Shown piece by piece: positions 36,332-45,800 of a DNA stretch of 50,239 bases. The stretch spans positions 1 through 50,239 of the forward strand of contig JROS01000017.1 in assembly GCA_000769715.1 (NCBI GenBank). The letters run 5' to 3'. The stretch's first letter is position 1. The number at the start of each line of letters is the position of its first letter. The notes below the pieces were generated by a model, which saw nothing but the letters and a program-made list of their open reading frames with translations, was not told the origin of the DNA and ran no database searches. The position numbers were made by a program, and so were the translations under genes. The stretch is from Desulfobulbus sp. Tol-SR. GTDB taxonomy: Bacteria > Desulfobacterota > Desulfobulbia > Desulfobulbales > Desulfocapsaceae.

Positions 36332-37231
36332 ATGTCTGAATCAGTCGGCAGTCCGCAAAGACTCAGGAACACGGGAATCTGGCTCATCCTCGCCGCAGCG
36401 GTGCTCTGGGGGACGACGGGAACGGCGCAGGCCCTGGCCCCGGCGGGTAGCTCGCCGCAGGCCATCGGCGCCCTCCGCCTCGCCATCGGCGGTTCCGCCC
36501 TCGCCCTTTCCGCCTGGCTCCGCGGCGGGTTGCGGAACCTCTCCTGGCCGCCGTTGCTGACCATTGCCGCCGGGGCCTTCGTCGCCCTCTATCAGGTCAC
36601 CTTCTTTTCGGCGGTGCTGAAGACCGGGGTGGCGGTGGGGACGATCGTCGGCATCGGCTCGGCCCCGATGTTCGCCGGCATTCTCGAGTATCTCGTCAGA
36701 AAACGCCGACCGGCGCGGCGCTGGTATTTCTCGACCGGTGTCGCCGTGTTCGGCTGCCTGCTGCTGCTGCTGCAGTCCGGGGACATCCGGATAGACATCG
36801 TCGGGGTTGTCCTGGCCCTCGCCGCCGGATTCTCTTACGCCGCCTATGCCCTGGCGATCAAGCTGCTGCTGCCGGGCCGATCGCCCGAGGATGTCACGGC
36901 GGTGATCTTCTGCCTCGGCGCCATTTTCCTGTCGCCGCTGCTGTTTACCGCCGATCTCGCCTGGCTGGGGCTGGTCAACGGCTGGCTGCTGATGCTCCAT
37001 CTCGGGCTCGTCGCCACCGCCCTGTCCTACTGGTTCTTCGCCAGCGGCCTGAAGACCGTCGCCGCTTCGACGGCGGTGACGCTGTCGCTGGCCGAACCCC
37101 TGACGGCGGCGATCCTCGGCATCGTGGTCGTCGGCGAGAGGATCAATGCGGTATCGACGCTCGGCCTGGTGCTGATCCTCTCGGCCCTGTTGCTGCTGAT
37201 TGTTCCCGGACGTGCGGAGGGACCACGGTGA
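36332..37231 (+). CDS. EamA-family (DMT superfamily) transporter
   Basis: Ten hydrophobic segments form two EamA repeats of about 145 residues. AAAVLWGTTGTAQAL opens the first repeat, and SYWFFASGLKTVAASTAVTLSLAEPLTAAILG is the usual end of the second. Such proteins export amino acids or metabolites; the substrate is unknown. The stop overlaps the GTG start of the next gene, so the two transporters are coupled and might form a heterodimer. Confidence 0.9.
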   Translation: MSESVGSPQRLRNTGIWLILAAAVLWGTTGTAQALAPAGSSPQAIGALRLAIGGSALALSAWLRGGLRNLSWPPLLTIAAGAFVALYQVTFFSAVLKTGVAVGTIVGIGSAPMFAGILEYLVRKRRPARRWYFSTGVAVFGCLLLLLQSGDIRIDIVGVVLALAAGFSYAAYALAIKLLLPGRSPEDVTAVIFCLGAIFLSPLLFTADLAWLGLVNGWLLMLHLGLVATALSYWFFASGLKTVAASTAVTLSLAEPLTAAILGIVVVGERINAVSTLGLVLILSALLLLIVPGRAEGPR

Positions 37232-38139
37232 CGGAGCCGAAGAATCAGCGCCTGGCCCATGTCTTCGCCCTCCTGACCGTCGGCCTCTGGTCGACGGTCG
37301 CCAGCGCCTTCAAGCTGTCGCTCCGCTACCTGCAGCCGGCGGAGCTGCTGTTTTATGCCTCCATCGTGTCCTGCGGCGTCCTGCTGGCGGTGATCCTGTG
37401 GCAGGGCAAGGGGGGGGAGCTGCGGCGGCTGCAACGGCAGGACTGGCTGGCCTCGATCGGGTTCGGGGCCCTCAATCCCTTCCTCTATTATCTTGTCCTG
37501 TTCAGGGCCTATGAGCTGCTGCCGGCCCAGCAGGCCCAGCCCATCAATCATACCTGGGCGATCACCCTGACCCTGCTGTCGATTCCGTTGCTCAGGCAGA
37601 AGATCGATCGCCGGCAGTTCCTGGCGATCGGCATCAGCTATATCGGGGTCCTGATCATCTCGACCCACGGCGAGGTCCTGTCGCTGCATTTCGACAGCCC
37701 GGCCGGGGTTGGGCTGGCCCTGTTTTCCACCGTCATCTGGTCCCTGTACTGGGTGTTTTCGACCCGGGACCGCCGGGAACCGGTCATCGGGCTGTTCCTC
37801 AATTTCTGCTGTTCGCTGCCGCTGACCGGCGGCTATCTCGTGCTGGTGCACGGACTGAGGCCGGTCGAGCCGGCCGGTCTGCTCGGTGCCGCCTATATCG
37901 GGGTATTCGAGATGGGCATCGCCTATGTCTTCTGGCTCAAGGCGATGAAACTGTCGACCGATACCGCCCGGATCGCCAACCTCATCTTCATCTGCCCGTT
38001 CCTGTCCCTGATCTTCATTCATTTTCTGGTCGGCGAACAGATCCTGCCGGCGACCTTCATCGGCCTGCTCTTCATCGTCGCCGGTCTGGTTCTGCAGGGC
38101 AGGAGCGGCGGTCGGGACAGGGATGGGGAGCAACCTTGA
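37228..38139 (+). CDS. EamA-family (DMT superfamily) transporter, second of a coupled pair
   Basis: It starts at GTG 37228, inside the stop of the preceding gene (GTGA overlap). Ten hydrophobic segments and two EamA repeats are seen: LLTVGLWSTVASAFKLSL, then AIGISYIGVLIIST, and AYVFWLKAMKLSTDTARIANL in the second repeat. It is clearly different in sequence from its neighbour, so the pair is not a recent duplication. A paired-subunit transporter is possible. Confidence 0.9.
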   Translation: MTEPKNQRLAHVFALLTVGLWSTVASAFKLSLRYLQPAELLFYASIVSCGVLLAVILWQGKGGELRRLQRQDWLASIGFGALNPFLYYLVLFRAYELLPAQQAQPINHTWAITLTLLSIPLLRQKIDRRQFLAIGISYIGVLIISTHGEVLSLHFDSPAGVGLALFSTVIWSLYWVFSTRDRREPVIGLFLNFCCSLPLTGGYLVLVHGLRPVEPAGLLGAAYIGVFEMGIAYVFWLKAMKLSTDTARIANLIFICPFLSLIFIHFLVGEQILPATFIGLLFIVAGLVLQGRSGGRDRDGEQP

Positions 38140-38205
38140 GGCAGGGAAAGCGGGAGGGGCGGTGAAGCACAGGGGAGAGGAGAGCCACCGACAGAACGGG
38201 GAATT

Positions 38206-38470
38206 TCAGCGGGATTGGTCCGTCGATCTTTGCTGCAGCAGCGTCGCCTTGCGCTCGGCGGTGTAATGCCACCAGGGCCGGGCCGGTGCGCCTTCGATGA
38301 ACCGGACGGTGGCGATGAACACATCGAGGACGCAGGGGTCCTGGCGCTTGCCGGTGATGCGGCCGCTCAATCCCGAGGAGGTCGAGATCCCGGGCCATCG
38401 CCGGCCCGATGTTGGGGATATCGGTCAGCCTGACAATTTTGGGTTCGTTCCCGGTGGGCTTGGTTTTCAT
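38206..38470 (-). pseudogene. Broken Cdd1/pathogenicity-locus helix-hairpin-helix gene with out-of-frame deletion
   Basis: From ATG 38470 the frame reads KIVRLTDIPNIGPAMARDLD and LLGIERP, the helix-hairpin-helix start of the Cdd1 family. It then turns into basic nonsense. In another frame of the same strand the family's second half follows directly: ITGKRQDPCVLDVFIATVRF, then EGAPARPWWHYTAERKATL, ending at TGA 38208-38206. The middle part that normally joins them (DLxGxDPYxLYxxLC-like, about 17 residues) is missing. The span of 265 bases would need about 50 more to be in frame, which fits one internal deletion. The gene lies 20 bases after lepA on the same strand. Confidence 0.8.
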
Positions 38471-38490
38471 CGATGGAAGCCGGTGGTCGG

Positions 38491-40287
38491 TTACTTCTGT
38501 TCGGATCGCAGCACGGCGAGGAAGGCGGTCTGGGGGATATCGACGTTGCCGACCGTTTTCATCCGTTTTTTCCCCTCCTTCTGCTTTTCCAGCAGCTTTC
38601 GCTTGCGGCTGATATCGCCGCCGTAACATTTGGCCGTGACGTCCTTGCGCAGCGCCGAGACATTGGTGCGGGCGATGACCGTGCCGCCGATCGCCGCCTG
38701 GATCGCGATCTTGAACATCTGGCGGGGGATTTCCTCTTTCAGCATCTCGCAGGCGTGCAGTCCCCGGGCCCGGGCGTTGTTGCGATGCACCAGTTGCGAC
38801 AGGGCGTCGACGATCTCGCCGTTGACGAGGATGTCGAGTTTGACCAGGTCGCTGAGACGGTAGTCGAGCATCTCGTAGTCGAAGGAGCCGTAGCCCTGGG
38901 TGATCGATTTGAGCCGGTCGTAGAAATCGTAGATCACCTCGGCCAGCGGCAGTTCGCAGGTGAACTCGATCCGGCCCGGCATCGGATAATGATAGCTGGT
39001 GTTTTCGCCCCGTCGCTCCATGCACAGGGTCATCACCGCCCCCATGTAGCGTTCGGGGATGAGGATGGTCGCCCGGATGAAGGGCTCCTCGACCCGCTGG
39101 ATCTTGGCCGGGTCGGGAAAATGGGCCGGATTGTCGACTTCTTTTTTGGTACCGTCGGAGAGATAAAAGATATATTTGACGGACGGCACCGTGAGGATCA
39201 ACGAGACATCGAACTCCCGTTCCAGTCGTTCCTGCACCACCTCGAGGTGGAGCAGTCCGAGAAAGCCGCAGCGGAAACCGAAGCCGAGGGCCGTCGACGA
39301 GTCCTTCTGGAAGCTGAGGGCGGCATCGTTGAGCTGCAGTTTTTCCAGGGCGGCGGCCAGGTCCTCGTAATCGTCGGTGGTGATCGGGTAGAGGGACGAG
39401 AAGACGACCTGCTGCACCTCCTTGAAGCCGGGCAGGGGTTCGGCGCACGGCCGGTCGCGATGGGTGATGGTGTCGCCGGGCCTCGTGTCCCGGACGGTCT
39501 TGACGCCGGCCAGGATGTAGCCGACCTGCCCGGCCGACAGCTGTTTCTGGGCCTCCCGGCGGAACCTGAAGAGGCCGACCTCTTCGACCTTGTATTCGGC
39601 CCCGGTGGCCATGAACTTGATGACGTCGCCGCTCCGCACCGTCCCGTTGATGATGCGGACGGAGATGATGGTGCCGCGGAAGGCGTCGTAGGTGGCATCG
39701 AAGATCAGGGCCTGGAGCTCCTGGCCCGGGTCGCCCTTGGGCGGGGGGAGGTGCTTGACGATGGTCTCGAGGATCTCGTCGACCCCCTGGCCGCTCTTGG
39801 CCGAGCAGTAGCGGATGAGTGACCCGTCGAGTCCCAGATCCTCTTCGATCTGCTGGGCCACCTTCTCCGGTTCGGCGGAGGGGAGATCGATCTTGTTGAT
39901 CACCGGGATGATCTCGAGGTCGTTTTCCATCGCCAGATAGAGGTTGGCCAGGGTCTGGGCCTCAACCCCCTGGGCGGCGTCGATCAGCAGCAGGGCGCCT
40001 TCGCAGGACGTCAGGGCCCGTGATACCTCGTAACTGAAGTCGACGTGACCCGGGGTGTCGACCAGGTTGAGCGAGTAGAGTTGACCATCCTTGGCCAGGT
40101 AGGGCAGGCTTATCGCCTGGCTCTTGATGGTGATGCCCCGTTCCCGCTCGATATCCATATTGTCGAGGAGCTGGTCCTTGAATTCGCGATCGGTGATCAG
40201 ATTGCATTTCTGGATCATCCGGTCGGCAAGGGTCGATTTGCCATGATCAATATGGGCTATGATGCTGAAGTTGCGTATATGTTTCAT
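38491..40287 (-). CDS. lepA: Elongation factor 4 (LepA), ribosome-associated GTPase
   Basis: GTPase motifs are complete: AHIDHGKST (G1), DTPGHVDF (G3), NKIDLPSA (G4) and SAKSGQG (G5), with ERERGITI in switch I. The LepA-specific C-terminal domain ends with [20 protein letters not shown] and KKRMK. It acts on ribosomes during translation and initiation-complex formation. ATG 40287 gives [16 protein letters not shown] and the usual length of 598 residues; the open frame continues upstream to 40392 but adds an unrelated 35 residues. It is divergent from rpoH. Confidence 0.97.
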   Translation of the reverse strand: MKHIRNFSIIAHIDHGKSTLADRMIQKCNLITDREFKDQLLDNMDIERERGITIKSQAISLPYLAKDGQLYSLNLVDTPGHVDFSYEVSRALTSCEGALLLIDAAQGVEAQTLANLYLAMENDLEIIPVINKIDLPSAEPEKVAQQIEEDLGLDGSLIRYCSAKSGQGVDEILETIVKHLPPPKGDPGQELQALIFDATYDAFRGTIISVRIINGTVRSGDVIKFMATGAEYKVEEVGLFRFRREAQKQLSAGQVGYILAGVKTVRDTRPGDTITHRDRPCAEPLPGFKEVQQVVFSSLYPITTDDYEDLAAALEKLQLNDAALSFQKDSSTALGFGFRCGFLGLLHLEVVQERLEREFDVSLILTVPSVKYIFYLSDGTKKEVDNPAHFPDPAKIQRVEEPFIRATILIPERYMGAVMTLCMERRGENTSYHYPMPGRIEFTCELPLAEVIYDFYDRLKSITQGYGSFDYEMLDYRLSDLVKLDILVNGEIVDALSQLVHRNNARARGLHACEMLKEEIPRQMFKIAIQAAIGGTVIARTNVSALRKDVTAKCYGGDISRKRKLLEKQKEGKKRMKTVGNVDIPQTAFLAVLRSEQK

Positions 40288-40417
40288 TTCCAGGACTGGT
40301 TGTTGAGATTCGGGCGAGAGGAAACGGTTCGAGTGGGCAAGATGCGGGAGAGCCCTGATATGTAGCATAAAGCAAAGATAAATCAAATACAATTTTCCAC
40401 CCGGAGAAGACTGTGAT

Positions 40418-40447
40418 ATTATAGATTAGTCGTGCAATGACGGGCAA
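40418..40447 (-). promoter_or_regulatory. Probable sigma-70 promoter of lepA
   Basis: On the minus strand TTGCCC (40447-40442) and a perfect TATAAT (40423-40418) are 18 bases apart, giving a leader of about 120 bases before lepA. The -35 side overlaps a small GGGCA-aa-TGCCC dyad (40442-40453). Confidence 0.5.
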
Positions 40448-40475
40448 ATGCCCCTGTGGCCGAACTACTTTGCGA

Positions 40476-40503
40476 TTGCACTTTCATTGAAGTGCTGTAG
40501 AAT
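40476..40503 (+). promoter_or_regulatory. Probable sigma-70 promoter of rpoH with an internal dyad
   Basis: TTGCAC (40476-40481) and TAGAAT (40498-40503) are 16 bases apart, about 50 bases before the rpoH start. A 6-bp inverted repeat (GCACTT 40478-40483, AAGTGC 40490-40495) overlaps the -35 hexamer and spacer and may bind a regulator. Confidence 0.5.
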
Positions 40504-40552
40504 CTCTAATCTTTCGAAAGGAAATGACGGTTCAGCCGGGAGACTGAGGTGA

Positions 40553-41548
40553 ATGAATAAAGACGATATCGATCTGGATGCCGATCTCGGGGACGAGTAT
40601 TTCGAAGAGGAAATACAGGAACAGCCCCTGGTCGCCGTACCGGAAGATGAAAATCTGCCGGTTCTCAGCAACCCAGCCCTGCACAGATATCTCCAGGAGA
40701 TCAGCCAGTATGAACTCCTGTCGAGAGAGGAAACCGATGAACTGGCATCCCGCTTCCGGGAAACAGGCAACCAGGAGGCCGCCTACCGCCTGGTATCATC
40801 GAATCTTCGCCTGGTGGTCAAGGTGGCGATGGACTTTCAGAAATACTGGATGCAGAATTTCATGGACCTGATCCAGGAGGGGAATGTCGGTCTCGTCCAG
40901 GCCACCAAGAAATTCGATCCGTATCGGGGGGTCAAGTTCTCCTATTACGCCGCCTACTGGATCCGCGCCTATGTCCTCAAATTCATCATGGACAACTGGC
41001 GGCTGGTGAAGATCGGCACCACCCAGGCCCAGCGGAAGCTTTTCTTCAGTCTCAATAAAGAACGCAAGCTTTTAGAATCACAAGGATTTACAGCGGAAAC
41101 CAAACTGCTTGCGGATCGACTCAACGTCAAGGAACGGGAAGTGATCGAGATGAGCCAGCGCATGGACAACTGGGATGTCTCGCTGGAAAGTCCCGTTCGT
41201 TCCGATTCCGAGGATGAGCAGAAAAGCTTCATCCCGAGCAACGGTCCGGGGATCGAGTCGATGGTCGCCGGCAAGGAGATGCGGCTGCGGCTGCACGAGC
41301 TGCTCGAACAGTTGAAGGACAAGCTCAACGACAAGGAAAAGATGATTCTGGAGAAGAGGCTCCTGACCGATGAGCCGATGACGCTGCAGAATATCGCCGA
41401 CATGTTCGTCATCTCCCGGGAGCGGGTCCGCCAGATCGAGGTCAATCTGCTCAAGAAGATGCGCAAGTATCTCGAGGAAGAGATGCCGGATATCGTCGAC
41501 TTCTTCGACGGCGAGAAAATCGCCGTCAATTCCAACTCCAGGGACTGA
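40553..41548 (+). CDS. rpoH: RNA polymerase sigma factor, RpoH (sigma-32) type
   Basis: An acidic start (residues 1-40) precedes region 1.2 (NPALHRYLQEISQYELLSRE). Region 2 follows with NLRLVVKVAMDFQ, DLIQEGNVGLVQATKKFDP and YYAAYWIRAYVLKFIMDN. WRLVKIGTTQAQRKLFFSL includes the RpoH box (QRKLFFSL), which sets the heat-shock sigma apart from RpoD. Region 4 ends with TLQNIADMFVISRERVRQIE. It directs transcription of chaperone and protease genes after protein damage. At 331 residues it is longer than E. coli RpoH (284) because of N-terminal and C-terminal extensions. GAGGTG precedes ATG 40553. Confidence 0.9.
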   Translation: MNKDDIDLDADLGDEYFEEEIQEQPLVAVPEDENLPVLSNPALHRYLQEISQYELLSREETDELASRFRETGNQEAAYRLVSSNLRLVVKVAMDFQKYWMQNFMDLIQEGNVGLVQATKKFDPYRGVKFSYYAAYWIRAYVLKFIMDNWRLVKIGTTQAQRKLFFSLNKERKLLESQGFTAETKLLADRLNVKEREVIEMSQRMDNWDVSLESPVRSDSEDEQKSFIPSNGPGIESMVAGKEMRLRLHELLEQLKDKLNDKEKMILEKRLLTDEPMTLQNIADMFVISRERVRQIEVNLLKKMRKYLEEEMPDIVDFFDGEKIAVNSNSRD

Positions 41549-41566
41549 GCGGCCGCCGAGGCCGCT
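41548..41566 (+). terminator. GC-rich stem-loop at the end of rpoH
   Basis: AGCGGCC (41548-41554) and GGCCGCT (41560-41566) form a perfect 7-bp stem with a 5-base loop starting at the last base of the stop codon. No T-run follows, so termination is uncertain. Confidence 0.35.
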
Positions 41567-41612
41567 GCCGTCCCGTCTTAATTCATCACGTATCTACAAT
41601 CTACAGGAAATC

Positions 41613-42797
41613 ATGAAAGTACCTTTGCTTGATCTGCAGGCGCAACTGGCATATCTCAAGGACGGGCTGCAGGCCGCAGTCCTCAAGGTCCTCGATTCAA
41701 CCCGCTATATCCAGGGACCGGAGGTCGAGGCGCTGGAACACGAGGTGGCAGAATACTCGGGTGTCGCCTATGGGGTCGGGGTGTCCTCCGGCACCGATGC
41801 CCTGCTGGTCTCCCTGATGGCACTTGGCATCGGCCACGGCGACCTGGTGCTGACGACCCCCTACTCGTTCTTTGCGACGATGGGGGTGGTGCTGCGGCTG
41901 GGCGCCCGACCGGTGTTCGCCGATATCGATCCGGTCAGCTACAACATCGATCCACGGCGGATGGAGGAGATCCTCGACGCCGACAAGGAACGGCGGATCA
42001 AGGCGATCATCCCCGTTCATCTCTATGGCCAGTGCGCCGACATGAAGGGTATTCTGGCCCTGGCCGAGCGCTACGGCCTGCCGGTGATCGAGGATGCCGC
42101 TCAGGCGATCGGGGCCGAATATCCGCTGGCGACGGGGCAGGGGACCCGGATCCTGCGGGCCGGGGCGATGGGATTGAGCGGCTGTTTCTCCTTTTTTCCC
42201 AGCAAGAATCTCGGCGGGATAGGCGATGGCGGCATGGTTGTCAGCCGGGATAAGGAATTCGCCGAGAAGGTCAATCTGCTGCGGAATCATGGGGCCTACC
42301 CCAAATATTATCACTCCATGGTGGGGGGCAATTTCCGCCTCGATCCGATCCAGGCAGCGGCCCTGCGGGTTAAATTGCCCTACCTCGACGGCTGGCATAA
42401 ACAACGGAGCGAAAACGCAGGCGTATACGACCGGCTGTTCCAGGCGACGGGGCTGGTCGAGCGGGGATCGGTCGTCACCCCGACCGCGGTCTACAGGCCC
42501 GGCGACGGCGACAGCGGCGCCGACAACTACCACATCTACAACCAGTATGTCATTCGCGCGGAGCACCGCGACGGCCTGCGGGACTGGCTGCTTGCCAACG
42601 ACATCGGCTGCGAGATCTATTACCCAGTCGCCCTGCACCGGCAGAAGTGCCTTGGCGTTGGGTATGAGGGCATCTCCCTGCCCGTCGCCGAAAAGGCTGC
42701 CGACGAAACCCTCGCCCTGCCCATATACCCGGAACTGACGGTGGAGATGCAGGAATACGTCGTCTCAACCATTGCGCAATTCTATATGAACAGGTAG
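41613..42797 (+). CDS. DegT/DnrJ/EryC1/StrS-family sugar aminotransferase
   Basis: This PLP enzyme puts an amino group on a keto nucleotide-sugar. VPLLDLQAQ opens the family; GVSSGTDALLVSL and VIEDAAQAIGAEY (with the Asp that binds the PLP nitrogen) follow. FFPSKNLGGIGDGGMV carries Lys198, the Schiff-base lysine. YHSMVGGNFRLDPIQAAAL is a substrate loop. Family members make amino sugars for surface glycans, so it may supply a donor to region 1 about 15 kb away, but it stands alone here. Confidence 0.94.
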   Translation: MKVPLLDLQAQLAYLKDGLQAAVLKVLDSTRYIQGPEVEALEHEVAEYSGVAYGVGVSSGTDALLVSLMALGIGHGDLVLTTPYSFFATMGVVLRLGARPVFADIDPVSYNIDPRRMEEILDADKERRIKAIIPVHLYGQCADMKGILALAERYGLPVIEDAAQAIGAEYPLATGQGTRILRAGAMGLSGCFSFFPSKNLGGIGDGGMVVSRDKEFAEKVNLLRNHGAYPKYYHSMVGGNFRLDPIQAAALRVKLPYLDGWHKQRSENAGVYDRLFQATGLVERGSVVTPTAVYRPGDGDSGADNYHIYNQYVIRAEHRDGLRDWLLANDIGCEIYYPVALHRQKCLGVGYEGISLPVAEKAADETLALPIYPELTVEMQEYVVSTIAQFYMNR

Positions 42798-42809
42798 CAT
42801 GAACGCAAC

Positions 42810-42835
42810 GCCGCCGCCTTCTCCCGTGCGGCGGC
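42810..42835 (+). terminator. GC-rich stem-loop after the aminotransferase gene
   Basis: GCCGCCGC (42810-42817) and GCGGCGGC (42828-42835) form a perfect 8-bp stem with a 10-base loop. No T-run follows. It may weaken transcription into the TPR gene. Confidence 0.4.
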
Positions 42836-42866
42836 ATTGTCTCCCACCTCAGCCGGTTGAAGCTCG

Positions 42867-45800
42867 ATGACGTTCCTGAATAGATGGTACCGGCAGGCGG
42901 CACCCGCTCTTTTCTGGAGCGCGGTGCTCTGCGTTACGGTTACTTTCCCGACAGAATTTATCTCCGCCGCGACTGCTCAACCGCGCGACAATATCATCAT
43001 CCTCGATACCCCTTCGCTCCCCGCATGGAAGATCCTGTGGGATGACGCGCGGGAATTCGTCCACCGCCGGGATTACATCCTCGCCGCCAAAACCTACGCC
43101 GAACTCCTCAAGCTAAAGCCCCTGGTCGAGGAGATCCGATGGGAATACTGCAACGTTCTGGTCGAGTTGAATGACTGGATTTCGGCCTCGGAACTCATCG
43201 AAAATCTGCTGGAGACCGATGACAGCCGTGATGATTACCTCCTCCTGGCCGGGAAAATCTCCGTCGAGAACAAGGAGTACAAGAGAGCGGTCGAGTACTA
43301 TAGCCGGGTATATGACGCCGACCCAACCGGTCCCCTCTCGATCACCGCTCTCAAGGGACTGATCGACGGGCTCGAGGGGTTTGGGAAAAAGGATGCAGCC
43401 TTCCCATTGATGGAGCGGCTGTACCAGAGAACACCAAATGACAAGGAATTGCTGCAGAAACTAGCCGGAACCGCCCAGGACCTGGGGGATCTGGCGAAGG
43501 CCAAGGAGTATTATGCGGCCCTGGTCGGTCAGTTCAGTACCGATGAATCGACGCTGATGCGGGCATCATCGGCGTTTGAAAAGTCGGGGGCCGAAAAGGA
43601 TGCCCTGGCGATATGGGAAAAATATCTCGAGAAGCACCCCGGATATATCCCTTTTCATAAGAAAATCGCAGATTATTACATGCTGATCGGGAAGTCCAGG
43701 TCAGCCCTGCCCCATATCCTGTACATGATCGAAAAAGGTGTGGAAGACGACGACCTCCTGCTGGTTGCGGGCAGGATCCTGCTCCACGACGAGGGCAGGC
43801 CCGACAAGGCGCTCCAGTACCTGGAACAATATGTGGAAAAACATCCCGAGGATATCGCCACAGGATTTGAGATCCAGAAGATCAGAACGCTGCTCGCCGA
43901 AGATTTCATCTCCATAGTCGAGAATGATGGCGTTCGGATGCTGTGGGATGATCTCGTCAAGATAACCCCCAATCGTGAGGCGATTTACCTGAAGATAGCG
44001 GAGAAACTCGAACAGAAGGGCAGATGGAAAGATCTCCTGAAGATTCTTCTGGTGATCCACCAGAATCATCCTGACGATCAGGACAATATGTTCAAGATCG
44101 CCCGGATCTATTTCAGGTTGGGAGATTACCAGGAGTCACTGGATTTTCAGCAGAAAATGACAGGAAAAGTGACCACCGGCAACCAGTACCTCATTCTCAG
44201 GGCCAGAACGGAAGAAAGGCTTGGTAAGGATCTCGAAGCATTGCGGCACTATTCGGCAATACTCGAAAAGACCCCCCGGGATACGGCTGTACGATCCAGG
44301 GCGATCCTGCTGGCGGGTCGGATCGGCCTGGTCGACGACCTTGAAAAACTGTACCGGCAGGGTGGCGGTGAGGGTGAACTCGGCAAGGATCTTGAGCTGT
44401 CGCTGCACTACCTCGATGGATTGAAGGAAAATCTTCTCTTTGATGAGGCCTGGGACCTCTATGGCCGGTTACTGCGGGCGCATGGAGAGAAGGCCGAGCT
44501 GGAAAGGAAAATCCTGCGGCACAAGGCCGAGGCATTGCTGGCCTCCCGTCAGGACTTCCTGGCGGAACAGGTCTTGCGGGAATTGCTGGTCAGAAACGAG
44601 GCCTCGGATAAGATCATCCTGCAGCTTGGCTACCTGGCCTTGAAGGTCAAAGATACGAAATCGGCCAGGGCGTGGTTCGTCGTCCTCGAGAAGCGGCTGA
44701 AAAATAATGACTGGCGGGCCTGCAAGGACCGGAATGGACGTAACCTGTATCGTTTGCATATCGCTATTTTGATGGCGGAGGGCCGGTTTGAACGGGTTGT
44801 CGCCGATCTACAAGAAATGCGGCATAGATTGCCAGGAAAGCCTGACAATCAGGAAGTCGCCAGTTTTCAACTGGAGATGGAGATTGAGGAATGCCGGGCG
44901 CTGTATCACCAGAAAAAATACGACAAATGCCTCAAAATTCTCGGGCAGCTGCGGGAGCATCAGGAAGAATCCATCGAAATGGCGGTCCTGTGGTTCCAGA
45001 TCAACAAACGCAAAGGCAAATCAGCAAAGGCCTTCAAGGAAATCGACCAGATGCTGAAAGGGGCCGGTCAGTTGTCTCCGGTGCGACTTTTCAATGCAGT
45101 GGTCGTCGAAAAAGAATACGGCGAGTTCGAGGCGGGATTGCATCATCTCGATCTCATCCTGCAGCTCGTTCCCGATTCGGTGAGGGCCCAGGCCCTCAAG
45201 GCCGAATTGCTGCTGATGAACGGTAATTCCGCCGAATCCCTGCAGTGTTATCGGGCTCTGATCGGAAAGGTCGGGGAACAGGAGATTATCAGAAATCGGA
45301 TCCTCGAACTCGAACTCAGGCTCGGCAACCTCGATAAGGTGGTCGAGGAGTCCGCCGTGGAAGTGGCACAGCAGCACAGGGGGGAGGATGGTACGTCCGG
45401 GTTGAAGCCGATCCCCGATTATTGGCGGAGGCTGCTGCTCGCGAGGGCCCTGTGGACGGATCGGCAATGGGATGCGGCGATCGAGGTCTATGAGCATCTT
45501 CTCGATGATCCGGTAGAGCATGATTTCCGGTCGGCAATGGCTGCCGAAAAAATCAAAATATTCCACCCCCCGTTGAAGAAGGGGATCTGGCAGATGCTGT
45601 CCCTCGATGCGCCGCAGACAAGCGATCCGCTGGCCCATTACATGGCCCCGGAGTATGTCGGCCATCACCTCGGCCAACCGGTTGATAGTATAACCTCCCG
45701 GATGTATGAAAAATATCGTTGGCAGCGGCTGATTCAGAACGAATACCTGGCGCGAAAGGCCGAACGGAAACAGGATCTCCTGGCCGCGGAACGACAGTAC

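Noticed and set aside
38473..39822. 449-residue plus-strand open frame over lepA
   Set aside because: It is antisense to lepA, whose GTPase motifs are complete, and has low-complexity Gly/Asp-rich composition.
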